From Pseudarthrobacter albicanus (lineage in GTDB: Bacteria > Actinomycetota > Actinomycetes > Actinomycetales > Micrococcaceae), in NCBI RefSeq assembly GCF_018224015.1, contig NZ_JAGPOT010000038.1, forward strand, positions 1 to 37,844: a stretch of DNA of 37,844 nt, written 5' to 3'. Each line of letters starts with the position of its first letter. Positions within the stretch are counted from its first letter, which is position 1. A program made the translations under genes and the position numbers. The notes beneath the pieces are model-generated. The model was not told the DNA's origin. It saw only the letters and a program-made list of their open reading frames with translations, and did not search any database. Of this stretch, positions 24,397-33,162 are shown piece after piece.

Positions 24397-24770
24397 TTCG
24401 CACCAGCCAGGGTGGTCCGGGACCTCTTGAGCTCAAATCCCAGTAGTGCGAGTGTGGTGGCGGTGAGGATGAAGACGCCCGCGGGCGGGGACCAAAGTCC
24501 TGCGTAGATCATTGCGGTCGCTACCAGCGTGGACATCGCAAGGCTGAACGCGATGGCGACGGCGATGCTCAGTGGCAGCACCCCGGTTGCCTGCATGGAG
24601 CGCGGGGGGTCAAGGCGGAGGAGCAGGACCAGCGCCGTCCCGGGGCCGGCGAGCATCAGCAGGCCGATCACCGCTAGCCGGAGGCCGCCCGGACCGAAGA
24701 ACGAGAGCGGTACGGCGGCGACTGCGACGGCGGCCGTCGCATAGCTCAGGTAGATGCGTTCATTTGCCAT
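24393..24770 (-). CDS. Small polytopic membrane protein
   Basis: A 125-residue protein with four hydrophobic segments: IYLSYATAAVAVAAVPLSF, LRLAVIGLLMLAGPGTALVL, VLPLSIAVAIAFSLAMSTLV and SPPAGVFILTATTLALLGFE. A basic C-terminus follows (LKRSRTTLAGAK). Its ATG lies inside the end of the 632-residue membrane protein gene (overlap ATGGCAAATGA, 11 bases), and its stop overlaps the next start, so three genes are read in coupled fashion. The family is unknown. Its close coupling suggests it works with the 632-residue protein, perhaps as an accessory subunit of a membrane polymerase or transporter (inference). Confidence 0.8.
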   Translation of the reverse strand: MANERIYLSYATAAVAVAAVPLSFFGPGGLRLAVIGLLMLAGPGTALVLLLRLDPPRSMQATGVLPLSIAVAIAFSLAMSTLVATAMIYAGLWSPPAGVFILTATTLALLGFELKRSRTTLAGAK

Positions 24771-26658
24771 TTTTTGCTCCTTGGATCTGGAAGATCACGC
24801 CGCCGGCGTTTTCAAATACCTTTGTCCAGCCGGGGCTGGTGCCGCAGGTGGCGATGAAGTGCTTAAGGTCATCTGCTGGAGTCGAGCCGCGAAGATCGGC
24901 GGCCGCCTGCTGGCTGTCGGTGACAATCACGTACGCCCCCGAGTTGCGGGCGATCTCGTTGACAGGGTCGCACGTGAGCGGGGCCGCGCCGGGCCTTGCT
25001 TCGGCTGCCACAAGTGCCCGGTAGTCATAGTCCGCATAGTGCTGGGCCTTCCACGGAGTATTGCGCACCGCTTCGATCAGTATTGATCCCGTGGGGGCCG
25101 TCGAGTACAGGTGGTTCACGACGGCGATTTCGTCGTCGTTGAAGCTCTCCATGCTGTCGTTTCCATAGCGGGTAACGATGGTCGTTGCGGCGAGTAGCCC
25201 GCCGAGCAGCAGCAGGATCAGTGCCCGTTTCAAGCCCAGGCCCCCGGTCCGGTCCGACGCCACGATCTTGTCCGACATCAGAGGCAGCACCGCGAGACAT
25301 GCCGCGAAGGGCAGGCTGAACAGATACAGGCGAAGAAGCAGCTCGCCGCCGTACGGCTGGGCCGGAATAAGGAACAGCGGTGCGAGCGTACCGGCCGCGG
25401 CCGCAAGCCAGGGCGTCTTTTTCCTGTAGCCCGTTATGGCGCCGATGATGGCCAGGACCCATACCAGCGCCACTTCCGCTAACCGGGTGTAGACCACAAA
25501 CATATGTGAATCGCTGCCGGACACTTTTGTGGACAGTGCCCCCAGAGTGTTGGCCCCGACGTCGCCGAAGGAGCCGAAGAGCTGGCCGGTGTGCCCCTGG
25601 AGGTACGCTGAAGCCGCGAAGAGCAGCCAGCCCACCGGCAGGACCACCGCCAGGACGGGCAGGAACCGCAGCCGCAGCCGGCCGGTGAGCAGAAAAACGG
25701 CCAGGAACGGGATAGCTGCAAAGGGCGTGAGCTGGTGCGACGCCGTCATCGCCATGAGAATCAGTGAGCAGACCACCACGAGGATAGCCGCGTCCACTCT
25801 GGAAGGTCCGACTATTCCTTGCCGGGCAACCGAGCCGTCCAGCCGGGATACACCCCGGGCAAGCCACCTGCAGAACCGGTTTCGGTCCGTCGGCCACGCC
25901 CATCCACTGAAGGTGCTGAGAAGCAGGGCCAGCAGAGTTAGCAGAAGAACGAAGGCGTAGGCCTGCGGGGCCAGATAGTCCTGACCGACCCAGCTGGTCA
26001 GATAGAAGACCCACACACCCGCCCACGCTTGCCTCGGATTTGAAGTCAACCGTGTCGCGAGCGCCAGGAGCGGCGCCAGGAGGATCACGTTGATCCCCAC
26101 GGGAGCCCATGTGGCGATACCCGTCAGGTCCGTCACGCCGGTTGCCCCCGACAGCATCCCGAGTGCATCGAAGAAGCCGGGCCAGTTGAAATATGCGTCC
26201 AGGCCCGTATTGAGTTGTCCGGATTGGGATATGTTGTCGGCAATCCCCAAGTGGCGAAAGCTTGCTTCGAGTCGTGGCAGACCATGGATGATCGGGTCGG
26301 CGCCATGCAGGATGAGCACCAGGACCAGAACCTGCCAGGTCAGGAGCCCCGGAATGAAACGGCGCAGACCAAGCGAGGCCACGAATCCGGCCAAGCTGAA
26401 GGCAAGCGCCACGAAGTAAGTAAGGGGGAGAGCGCTGATGAGTCCCGAGCCGCCGATCTGTTGAGGATCAACGCGGGTCATGCTCCAGATCCCAAGAACC
26501 AGGGCCACTGCGGCGACGGCCGCTAGAGCGCCGATTTTCCAGCTGGGCGTCAGCCCGAGGTTGCGGTCCGTAGGAGGTTTTGCACCGCTGTGTCGAGCGT
26601 GCTCGTCCCGTCCGGGCGCCGTGCGCGCAGGTACAGTTTCTGCCGTGTCGTTTGTCAT
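24760..26658 (-). CDS. Large polytopic membrane protein, possible GT-C or polymerase
   Basis: A 632-residue integral membrane protein with a soluble N-terminal tail of about 45 residues and roughly 12-14 hydrophobic segments. After the third segment a periplasmic loop contains LILHGADPIIHGLPRLEASF and later GLDAYFNWPGFFDALGM, a loop with several acidic residues as in GT-C glycosyltransferases or polysaccharide polymerases. The last part (about 520-632) is soluble, with a nucleotide-free alpha/beta look (IVTDSQQAAADLRG, CGTSPGWTKVFENAGGVIF). No exact family is recognised. The start overlaps the stop of the glycosyltransferase-flippase fusion gene (ATGA). It probably adds to, links or polymerises the exported glycan (inference). 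Confidence 0.8.
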   Translation of the reverse strand: MTNDTAETVPARTAPGRDEHARHSGAKPPTDRNLGLTPSWKIGALAAVAAVALVLGIWSMTRVDPQQIGGSGLISALPLTYFVALAFSLAGFVASLGLRRFIPGLLTWQVLVLVLILHGADPIIHGLPRLEASFRHLGIADNISQSGQLNTGLDAYFNWPGFFDALGMLSGATGVTDLTGIATWAPVGINVILLAPLLALATRLTSNPRQAWAGVWVFYLTSWVGQDYLAPQAYAFVLLLTLLALLLSTFSGWAWPTDRNRFCRWLARGVSRLDGSVARQGIVGPSRVDAAILVVVCSLILMAMTASHQLTPFAAIPFLAVFLLTGRLRLRFLPVLAVVLPVGWLLFAASAYLQGHTGQLFGSFGDVGANTLGALSTKVSGSDSHMFVVYTRLAEVALVWVLAIIGAITGYRKKTPWLAAAAGTLAPLFLIPAQPYGGELLLRLYLFSLPFAACLAVLPLMSDKIVASDRTGGLGLKRALILLLLGGLLAATTIVTRYGNDSMESFNDDEIAVVNHLYSTAPTGSILIEAVRNTPWKAQHYADYDYRALVAAEARPGAAPLTCDPVNEIARNSGAYVIVTDSQQAAADLRGSTPADDLKHFIATCGTSPGWTKVFENAGGVIFQIQGAKNGK

Positions 26659-28763
26659 GGTTTCTCGATTCCAGTCGGCTCATGGCGCGCCGCCGAAGGG
26701 ACCCCGCCGGTTGCGGCGGCGGGCATCTCTCGGGTCAGCTTGATCAGACGTCGGACGGCGATCAGCGCAACCGCCGCCTGAGCGACGGACCAGAGCACGG
26801 AAACGCCCGTAAGGCCATATTGTTGGGCAACTGCTGCAGCCGGTGCCACGACAAGGATGGCGGCAACGAGGGCAACGGATGTGGATTCCACCAGACGCCC
26901 CTGGGCGCGGCACAGCCCGTAGTAAACCTGGGTGAAGCAGCTCAGCAGCAGCGCCGGAACCAGTACGGGCAGCAGTACCCAGGCCGAGGCGTACTGCGGA
27001 CCGAGGAGGCTGAGGAGGAAGGGTCCCGCAACCATTAGGATCAGGCCGGCCGCAAGGGTAAGGAGGAGGCTGGCCCGCATTGCCGAGGCGACGAGGCCAG
27101 GCTTCGAACGGGGGCCTGCCAAGGCTGTCTGGAGCGTGAACCCGGCGGACTGCGGCACAAAGAACACCGCTGAGGCCATCATCCACACGATGTACCAGGC
27201 TGCCGTCGCCGCCGGGCCCAAGGTGGCAGCGACGATGAGCGGAAGCAAATAGCCGGGTGCCCGGTCCGCAAGCATGAGCGCGTGGTTCGGGAGGCCCGGT
27301 TTCAAGAGCCTCAAGGCAGGGCCGGGTCTGAGCCCATGCCGCCAGTCAGGCGAGACGTGCGCGCGGCCAAGTTGGCGCAGCCCCACTAGAACGCTGAGGA
27401 GTGCCCCGGCGCCGACCGCTCCGATGACAACCAGCAAATCACGGATTCCGACGGCGAACGCACCGGCAAGGAACGCAAGTTGCACCAAACTTTGGACGAG
27501 GCTGCGGACGAGCGTGCGGTCGGCACGCTCCTGGGCGACGCCGATGTGGTCCAGCTGATAGGCGCTGGCGGCGAAGAGAGCCGTAGCGAGGAAGACAAGG
27601 GTTACCAGCGGGTTATTCCAAGCCTCCCCCACGCCCGAACCCAGCGAGTGCGTGATCGCCGCCAATGCTCCGCCCACCACGAGCGAGAAGATACCCACCG
27701 TGAGCAGGCTGGTGGCGATGAGGCGGCGCCCCCCGTCCGTTTCTCGCGGGAGAAGCGTCAGTGTTGCCGGTCCGACGCCCAGCATTCCCAGTTGGACGGT
27801 GAGGAGGGCCGCGGACACGACGGCCGAGCCCAGGCCTATTTGGGTCGGAGGAAGTACCAGGGCAGCCAAAGCCCAGAACAGAAACCCCGTCAGCATGGGG
27901 GCAACCCTGGCTGCGGCCAGCCAGGCCGCATTTCCTCCGACCGAGATCGGCTGGTTTTGCGGACGCAGGATCTCGCCGAACATGGAGCGGTAGTTGTAGA
28001 GCAGGAAGCCCGCCCAATACGGCAGGTAACGCGGTGCAAGGATCAGGGACAGGCCCGCCCCGCGCACTGACGCCAGCAGCGGAAGTGCCAGCATCCAGCC
28101 GGCGCGGGCAGGGTGCTTGCGGATGGTCCGGGCCAACCCTGCCCCGTCCTGGAGCCATTGGTCGCGGGCACAGTCATACGTGTCGGCAAAGCGGTGCCGG
28201 ACCACGGTGGTGGGGGAGACGCCGAGCCGGTACCCGGCGTCCTCCAGCCGTATCTTCAACTCGATGTCTTCTCCGGACCGGAAGTTGTCGTCAAATCCGA
28301 CCGAGAGCAGCACATCTCGACGCATGAGGGTGGCGCAGACCCCGAACCAGGACCGCACCCGGCTGTGGTTGTGGTGCCATGCCAGGGCCGAGCCCCAGTA
28401 CCCCGGCCCATCGGACTCGCTGGCCAGCCCGAACTGGAGTCCGTCAAAGCCTCCTGTCTCGAATTCGCCCAGGAGTTCCTCCAGGCTCCCAGGAGGAAGT
28501 ACGACGTCGGCGTCTATCAGGGCGACGACGTCGCTGTTGGCGCTTCGGGCGCCCAGCATCCGCGCGGCCGGGAGGCCGCGGCCCTCGTCGGAAATGACGC
28601 GCGCTCCAAAGGACCGTGCAATCTGGACCGTGTCATCCGTCGAGCATCCATCGATGACGATCATTTCGTGGGGGTGTTGGCGCCCAATGGACTCCAGGCA
28701 TTCCCCCAACCAGGTCGCCGCATTGCGCGCCGGAACAACAACTGACACCTTGAGATGGCTCAC
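26655..28763 (-). CDS. Glycosyltransferase 2 fused to flippase-like membrane domain
   Basis: A 702-residue fusion. Residues 1 to about 230 form a family-2 glycosyltransferase: VSVVVPARNAATWLGECL, VIDGCSTDDTVQIA, the DxD-type metal site ALIDADV and the ED in SGEDIELKIRLEDAGY. From about 290 on, 12 or so hydrophobic segments follow with a Wzx/MOP-flippase-like pattern (WLAAARVAPMLTGFLFW, APGYLLPLIVAATLGPAA). The natural reading is one polypeptide that adds a sugar to a lipid-linked unit and flips it, or two functions tied for channelling; this is inference. The GTG start at 28763 has GTGAGG before it. It follows the HprK-like gene by 11 bases and overlaps the next gene by four. Confidence 0.88.
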   Translation of the reverse strand: MSHLKVSVVVPARNAATWLGECLESIGRQHPHEMIVIDGCSTDDTVQIARSFGARVISDEGRGLPAARMLGARSANSDVVALIDADVVLPPGSLEELLGEFETGGFDGLQFGLASESDGPGYWGSALAWHHNHSRVRSWFGVCATLMRRDVLLSVGFDDNFRSGEDIELKIRLEDAGYRLGVSPTTVVRHRFADTYDCARDQWLQDGAGLARTIRKHPARAGWMLALPLLASVRGAGLSLILAPRYLPYWAGFLLYNYRSMFGEILRPQNQPISVGGNAAWLAAARVAPMLTGFLFWALAALVLPPTQIGLGSAVVSAALLTVQLGMLGVGPATLTLLPRETDGGRRLIATSLLTVGIFSLVVGGALAAITHSLGSGVGEAWNNPLVTLVFLATALFAASAYQLDHIGVAQERADRTLVRSLVQSLVQLAFLAGAFAVGIRDLLVVIGAVGAGALLSVLVGLRQLGRAHVSPDWRHGLRPGPALRLLKPGLPNHALMLADRAPGYLLPLIVAATLGPAATAAWYIVWMMASAVFFVPQSAGFTLQTALAGPRSKPGLVASAMRASLLLTLAAGLILMVAGPFLLSLLGPQYASAWVLLPVLVPALLLSCFTQVYYGLCRAQGRLVESTSVALVAAILVVAPAAAVAQQYGLTGVSVLWSVAQAAVALIAVRRLIKLTREMPAAATGGVPSAARHEPTGIEKP

Positions 28764-28774
28764 GTGGCCTCACC

Positions 28775-29875
28775 TCACTCGTCGAGCTTGGAGCGGACCA
28801 TGTTGGCAATGAAGTCGGAGGCTTGGTCCGCGGACCAAGAGGCCGGTAGCCGAAGCAACCAGCAGGGCACGTCCTCCAGCGCCCGCCTGACGACCGCGGC
28901 TTTCTGCCCGAAGTGCTCCTCCAGCGGAACCAGGCTGGTGGCACCGAGCGCTTCGACCAGCCGACGCGAAACCATCGGCAGTTCGGAATGGAAGTTTCCA
29001 ACGATGCGGGAGGTCATCCACTCCGTGCTGCGGGCTTCCAGCCGGGCATCAGCCCCGTCATAGCGTTCGAGGAAGATTGCCAGCTGCGCCGGTGCCGCCG
29101 ACGAGATCCGCTCCGAACCGAAGACATGGTCCGGTTGCACCATCCGGTGTTCGGGGGACCAGCGTCTCGTGAAGGCTGCGGTCTTCGGGTAGCGCACAAT
29201 AACGGGGTGGACGGCCGTGGCCAGATGGGCGACAGGGTTCGTCAGCCAGCCCGGCGCCAAGGGCTTGCGGGTTCCACGAAACAAGTCCGGGTAGATGGCC
29301 CGGTGGTGGGGTTTGATGAACATTGGCTTGGCATATCCCATCAGCATGCCGCCGGCCCCCATGAATGCCCAGTCATCCGCCATGAAGCGTACATCGCGCA
29401 TGGCGACCAGCTTGGCGACGGTGCTGGTCTTGCCGACACCACCCCACGCCGGGAGAAGAACCCCGGAACCCCGGAAATCCACGACTGCCGCATGGATCAT
29501 CGCCGTCTCTTCCAGGACGCACAACCGATCCAGCAGCGGGATCACGGCGGTCAACAGCTCACCGGCGCCTTCAATGCGGTATCCGTCCGGTGTCTCGATG
29601 ATCTGAACGCGGTCGGCCGGGATGTAGAGCGAGTCCGCAGTGAAACGGTAGGCGTCCTCTGCGTGCGACTGGCCGGATCCCGGCGAGACGTTCCCTCCGA
29701 TGGTGATCCGCCTGGGTGCGTGGGACTCGCCTAGGAACGGGGCGAGCATGTCTCGCAGTTGCGACTCGCCAGGCGTTCCGGCCTCGACTTCGATGCCTAC
29801 GACGCCGTGGACGTCGAAGCTGGCGCCGAGAGACGCCCCAGTCGGCTGCTTGACGTCTCGTTCAGACTGGCTCAT
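28775..29875 (-). CDS. HprK-like P-loop kinase-type protein
   Basis: A 366-residue cytoplasmic P-loop protein. The middle has IHAAVVDFRGSGVLLPAWGG followed by VGKTSTVAKL, a Walker A site like that of HPr kinase/phosphorylase (GxxGxGKT/S), with an Asp pair in RFMADDWAFMG further on, as in HprK and its relatives. It lacks the N-terminal HprK DRTGG-like domain, so it is not the classical carbon-control kinase. HprK-related proteins occur in polysaccharide and peptide biosynthesis clusters; the substrate here is unknown. The ATG at 29875 has AGGAAG at 9-14 bases. It sits between two glycosyltransferase genes and may regulate or modify them by phosphorylation (inference). Confidence 0.78.
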   Translation of the reverse strand: MSQSERDVKQPTGASLGASFDVHGVVGIEVEAGTPGESQLRDMLAPFLGESHAPRRITIGGNVSPGSGQSHAEDAYRFTADSLYIPADRVQIIETPDGYRIEGAGELLTAVIPLLDRLCVLEETAMIHAAVVDFRGSGVLLPAWGGVGKTSTVAKLVAMRDVRFMADDWAFMGAGGMLMGYAKPMFIKPHHRAIYPDLFRGTRKPLAPGWLTNPVAHLATAVHPVIVRYPKTAAFTRRWSPEHRMVQPDHVFGSERISSAAPAQLAIFLERYDGADARLEARSTEWMTSRIVGNFHSELPMVSRRLVEALGATSLVPLEEHFGQKAAVVRRALEDVPCWLLRLPASWSADQASDFIANMVRSKLDE

Positions 29876-29942
29876 GATTGCCGCTTCCTGATATCAGGGC
29901 TGCCGCTGGCAACCGTCGGGGCATGGGGTTGGCGTGTCCGTT

Positions 29943-30941
29943 TCACTGAACTTCCCTCCAGAGGTCGTCCGGTGTTACCAGGCTTGGTTTGACTGGCATG
30001 GGCGCGGGAGGCTGGCGGCGGCCGCGCACGTATCCGCTGGCGGTGGACGCGAGGACGGCGATGACCGCTCCTGCACGACCAAGCCCGGCGGAATCCTTGC
30101 CTCGGATCCAGTCACGCACTCCGGAAAACACCGCCCGGGGCAGGACCCGCCGGACATAGCGCCGTTCCGGGCCCAGTGCCCGCTTGTGGCCGACGACCCG
30201 GCTTACCTGTGCCTTGGAAATTCCTTCGGACCAGGAGCGGGCCAGCATGTATTTCAAGGTGCCCCGTTCAGCCGGAACATGGTGGTGCACGAGGGCTGCG
30301 GGTTCGTAGACGACGCGGGAGCCGGGCGCCCCGATCACCGCCCGGATGCAGAGCTCTGTCTCCTCGCAGCCGAGCGGAATGGCATCCTGCCGGCCAAGCG
30401 CCGTGTTGAAGCCGCCGACGCGGTTGAGGACTTCGGCGCGGAATGACATGTTCGCCCCGATGACGTTCCGGACCTCGGTGGAAACCTTGGGCATCCCTCG
30501 ATACGTGCAGCCGACAATCCAGTCCAGCTCTTCGGCAAAATGGCGGGGCCGGCCGGCTTCCCACCGCGGCGCGACGCGGCCGCCCACGGCGAGCACATCC
30601 GGATCGTCATACGGCGCCGCGAGCCGTTCGAGCCAATCCGGGGCTGCCTCGGCGTCGTCGTCGAGGAAGGCCACTATCTCGGCGGTCGCGACGCCGGCTC
30701 CGGTGTTGCGTGCACCGGAGAGGCCTTTGGGGCCGGTGTTTTCGACTATCACCGCGTCCGGCACGGTGAAGATGAGCCTCTTGTAGAGATCCATGTTGTA
30801 GTCGACGACGACGATCGTCTGCTGCGGAGGAAGAGTCTGGCCGCGAACTGAGTCCAGCGCGCCCATCAACAGGTCCCAGCGCTCTTCGGCGTAGGAGCAG
30901 ATGACCACGGATACGGCGGGCAAGCCGGTCGGCTGGGACAT
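29943..30941 (-). CDS. Family-2 glycosyltransferase
   Basis: A 332-residue GT-A enzyme, likely transferring a sugar from a nucleotide donor to a lipid- or glycan acceptor on the cytoplasmic face. The ATG at 30941 is preferred because GGTGA lies five bases before it; the GTG at 30950 would overlap the upstream gene by eight bases. Features: SVVICSYAEERWDLLMGALD at the N-terminus, VVVDYN, AFLDDDAEAAPDWLERL (the DxD-type metal site), NVIGANMSFRAEVLNRVGGF and CEETELCIR, the acceptor-side acidic block, then HHHVPAERGT. A basic amphipathic C-terminus may peripherally bind the membrane. 67 bases separate it from the HprK-like gene. Confidence 0.88.
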   Translation of the reverse strand: MSQPTGLPAVSVVICSYAEERWDLLMGALDSVRGQTLPPQQTIVVVDYNMDLYKRLIFTVPDAVIVENTGPKGLSGARNTGAGVATAEIVAFLDDDAEAAPDWLERLAAPYDDPDVLAVGGRVAPRWEAGRPRHFAEELDWIVGCTYRGMPKVSTEVRNVIGANMSFRAEVLNRVGGFNTALGRQDAIPLGCEETELCIRAVIGAPGSRVVYEPAALVHHHVPAERGTLKYMLARSWSEGISKAQVSRVVGHKRALGPERRYVRRVLPRAVFSGVRDWIRGKDSAGLGRAGAVIAVLASTASGYVRGRRQPPAPMPVKPSLVTPDDLWREVQ

Positions 30942-30942
30942 T

Positions 30943-31806
30943 CTATTCACCCGCCCTCACACCCAGAATGCTCCGGGGATCCGTGGGTACATGGGGAAAC
31001 TCTTTGCTGGGGTACTTGTACTTCACGCGCCGCAGGGCTTCAGGGCGGGCTCCGGCGGTGGGCGCTTCCCAACTGACGCGTTCCCGGGCAAGTGTCCGCA
31101 GGACCCGCCACCCGTCCCTAAACGTGTTCAGGTTTGAGTTGCCGGAGATGCGGCACAGTTCGTGGCTGGGTACCTCGGCAATCCGAAGCCCTGCCCTGGA
31201 AGCCCTCACTATCAGTTCTGTCTCGATTTCGAAGCCGTCCGACTCCAGCTCCAGGATCTCGACGCATTCACGGCGGAGAGCGATGTAGCCGTAACAAAGA
31301 TCTGAGAAGTCGCTGTGAAGGACAGTGTTGGCCAGAGCCGTGAGCATGCGATTCCCGGTGCTGCGCAACCAGGTGATGTCGTCGGAACCGCCGCCCGTGA
31401 CGTAGCGCGAGCCTTTCACGAAATCGTATTCGTGCTGGAGCGGCGTGACCAACCAGCCAATTTCCTGGGGGTCCATGCTGCCGTCACCATCTAGCATGAC
31501 GATGATGTCGCCAGTTGCTGCAGCGAAGCCGGCGCGCACTGCGTTGCCTTTGCCGGGACGGAGTTCGGCAACGACCACGACGTCCAGACGGAGGGCTCGG
31601 GCTACGTCAACGGTGCTGTCGAGGGAACGGCCGTCAACTATCACCACCTCGTCCACGTAGGACGGCATCCTGCGGAGTACCCAGGGCAAGTTCATTGCCT
31701 CGTTCAGGGTAGGGATGACGACGCTGACGGACGGGTTTACCGGCGGGGGCGTCGACTGGGGGCGCACATTTGGTTTAAGATTCGGGATGGACACTGGCCT
31801 CACCAC
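30943..31806 (-). CDS. Dolichol-phosphate-mannose-synthase-like glycosyltransferase
   Basis: A 287-residue family-2 glycosyltransferase of the DPM1/GtrB-like class, which loads a sugar onto polyprenyl phosphate. Motifs: SVVIPTLNEAMNLPWVLRR, VVIVDGRSLDSTVDVA, GKGNAVRAGFAAATGDIIVMLDGDGSMD (split in two here: GKGNAVRAGF and IIVMLDGDGSMDP), KGSRYVTGGGSDDITW and GFEIETELIVRA, which together match this class well. The C-terminus lacks the two or four membrane helices found in some GtrB proteins. The start is a GTG at 31806 or 31797; neither has a perfect ribosome-binding site. As the first gene it presumably defines the train's promoter in the 265-base gap upstream. Confidence 0.9.
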   Translation of the reverse strand: MVRPVSIPNLKPNVRPQSTPPPVNPSVSVVIPTLNEAMNLPWVLRRMPSYVDEVVIVDGRSLDSTVDVARALRLDVVVVAELRPGKGNAVRAGFAAATGDIIVMLDGDGSMDPQEIGWLVTPLQHEYDFVKGSRYVTGGGSDDITWLRSTGNRMLTALANTVLHSDFSDLCYGYIALRRECVEILELESDGFEIETELIVRASRAGLRIAEVPSHELCRISGNSNLNTFRDGWRVLRTLARERVSWEAPTAGARPEALRRVKYKYPSKEFPHVPTDPRSILGVRAGE

Positions 31807-32071
31807 TCAATGACGTAGTCTGCTCGCCCCAACTGCAGCGCTTCCCGGACCCTCAAACCGGGAAATAGACCCGTCACTTTCGCTGATGAGTTGTGGCAAC
31901 TTGGTGAAAATACCCCAGACCTAAATACTGGGCGACGCACCTTGCATAAACCTTGGGTTTTATTGAAGCTTCCACTTTCTAAGCCGGGAAGCCGATGTCA
32001 AGGCGAATCGCTCGTCCCACCCGGGCGAAAATCGGTTGATCCGCCCGATCCTTCCGTGCCACACTGGCCGC
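31807..32071. promoter_or_regulatory. AT-rich divergent promoter region
   Basis: 265 bases between the divergent glycosyltransferase train and the GH16-like lipoprotein gene, visibly AT-richer than the genes. A possible plus-strand promoter is TTGGTG (31901-31906), 17 bases, AATACT (31924-31929), four of six matches in the -10. A hairpin TTCCCGG/CCGGGAA (31842-31848 and 31858-31864) lies close to the train's start and would be in its leader. No gene is seen here. Shared control of both units from this gap is likely. Confidence 0.5.
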
Positions 32072-33085
32072 ATGCGCAAACCGGATCAAGGACGGGCTGT
32101 CCGAACAAGCAGCCGGTTGCTTCGTAGATTCCTGCATATCCTCGTTCCCCCCGTCGTGTTGGTACTGGTCGGTTGCGGCGTTGGGATGGCCGGCCCCGCG
32201 GACCAGCGGGTGCCGCTCAGCCCCGCGCCGGATTCGACCCAGGGCGGGGATACGCCGGGGGCGCAGCCGGCAGGCGTCGAGCCTCCTTCCGCCGGAGTCT
32301 CCGATGGCCCCGCGTCGCCCGCGTCGCCGCAGAGTGCCGCCGCGGATCTGAAACAGAGCGGCGATCTGCCCGGCTGGAAACAGGTTTTCGAGGAAGATTT
32401 CTCCGCCGGCGATGTCCCCCTTGGCGCCTTCCCTGGGGAGCTGTATGGCACGCGCTGGAGCGCGGGCTATAAGGACGGAACGCCAGACACAGCCGGGCAG
32501 GTCAGCGGCGGACGCTCCGGCTACTACCCGTCGAAAGTCCTCAGCGTCAAAGACGGTGCCCTTGACTGGTATCTGCACTCTGAAAACGGGATATCCATGG
32601 GGGCTGCGCCCCAGCCCAGGATTCCCAACGCCAGTGCCAATCCGCCGCGTCACAACAGCCTGCTGTACGGCCGCTATTCGGTTCGCTTCAAGGCCGACTC
32701 GCTGGCGGGATTCAAGACGGCATGGCTCATGTGGCCGGACAGCGGCGTCTGGCCCCGCGACGGTGAGATCGACTTCCCCGAGGGTGACCTCGCCGGAGTC
32801 ATTTATGGGGCAGTGCATTACCCAAGGCCGGATGGTAGCGACGCTTTCGTCAAAGGTGAATCGGCCGCGTACTACTCCTCGTGGCACGTTGCGACTATGG
32901 AGTGGAGCCCGGGACGGGTCGAATTCTTTCTTGACGGCCAATCCATCAGCGCCAGCACGACCGCGCCGCCCACGACGCCAATGCACCTCATTCTGCAGAC
33001 AGAATCCTGCCTTACGGGCTGCCCGCTTCCGGAGACCCAGGGCCACGTCTCCCTCGACTGGATCAGCATTTGGACGCCGGCCTGA
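32072..33085 (+). CDS. GH16-like glycoside hydrolase lipoprotein
   Basis: A 337-residue secreted lipoprotein. The ATG at 32072 gives a signal peptide with a basic N-terminus, a hydrophobic helix (LVPPVVLVLVGC) and a lipobox LVGC at Cys35; a Pro/Ala/Ser-rich linker follows. The catalytic domain (about residue 105 onward) is a jelly-roll beta-glucanase type: WSAGYKDGTPDTAGQVSGG early, TAWLMWPDSGVWPRDGE, then the active-site motif EIDFPE (ExDxxE; nucleophile near residue 231, acid/base near 236), and WSPGRVEFFLDGQ. This is the GH16 signature (beta-1,3/1,4-glucanases and related). The enzyme probably trims or recycles the surface glycan made by the divergent train (inference). Substrate not predictable. 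Confidence 0.88.
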   Translation: MRKPDQGRAVRTSSRLLRRFLHILVPPVVLVLVGCGVGMAGPADQRVPLSPAPDSTQGGDTPGAQPAGVEPPSAGVSDGPASPASPQSAAADLKQSGDLPGWKQVFEEDFSAGDVPLGAFPGELYGTRWSAGYKDGTPDTAGQVSGGRSGYYPSKVLSVKDGALDWYLHSENGISMGAAPQPRIPNASANPPRHNSLLYGRYSVRFKADSLAGFKTAWLMWPDSGVWPRDGEIDFPEGDLAGVIYGAVHYPRPDGSDAFVKGESAAYYSSWHVATMEWSPGRVEFFLDGQSISASTTAPPTTPMHLILQTESCLTGCPLPETQGHVSLDWISIWTPA

Positions 33086-33162
33086 GGATCCTGCGGGAAT
33101 CTTTGGGCTTCACTGCGCTCGCCGCCGATCACCACACGCCCTGCTACCTTCGTACGCCCCTG

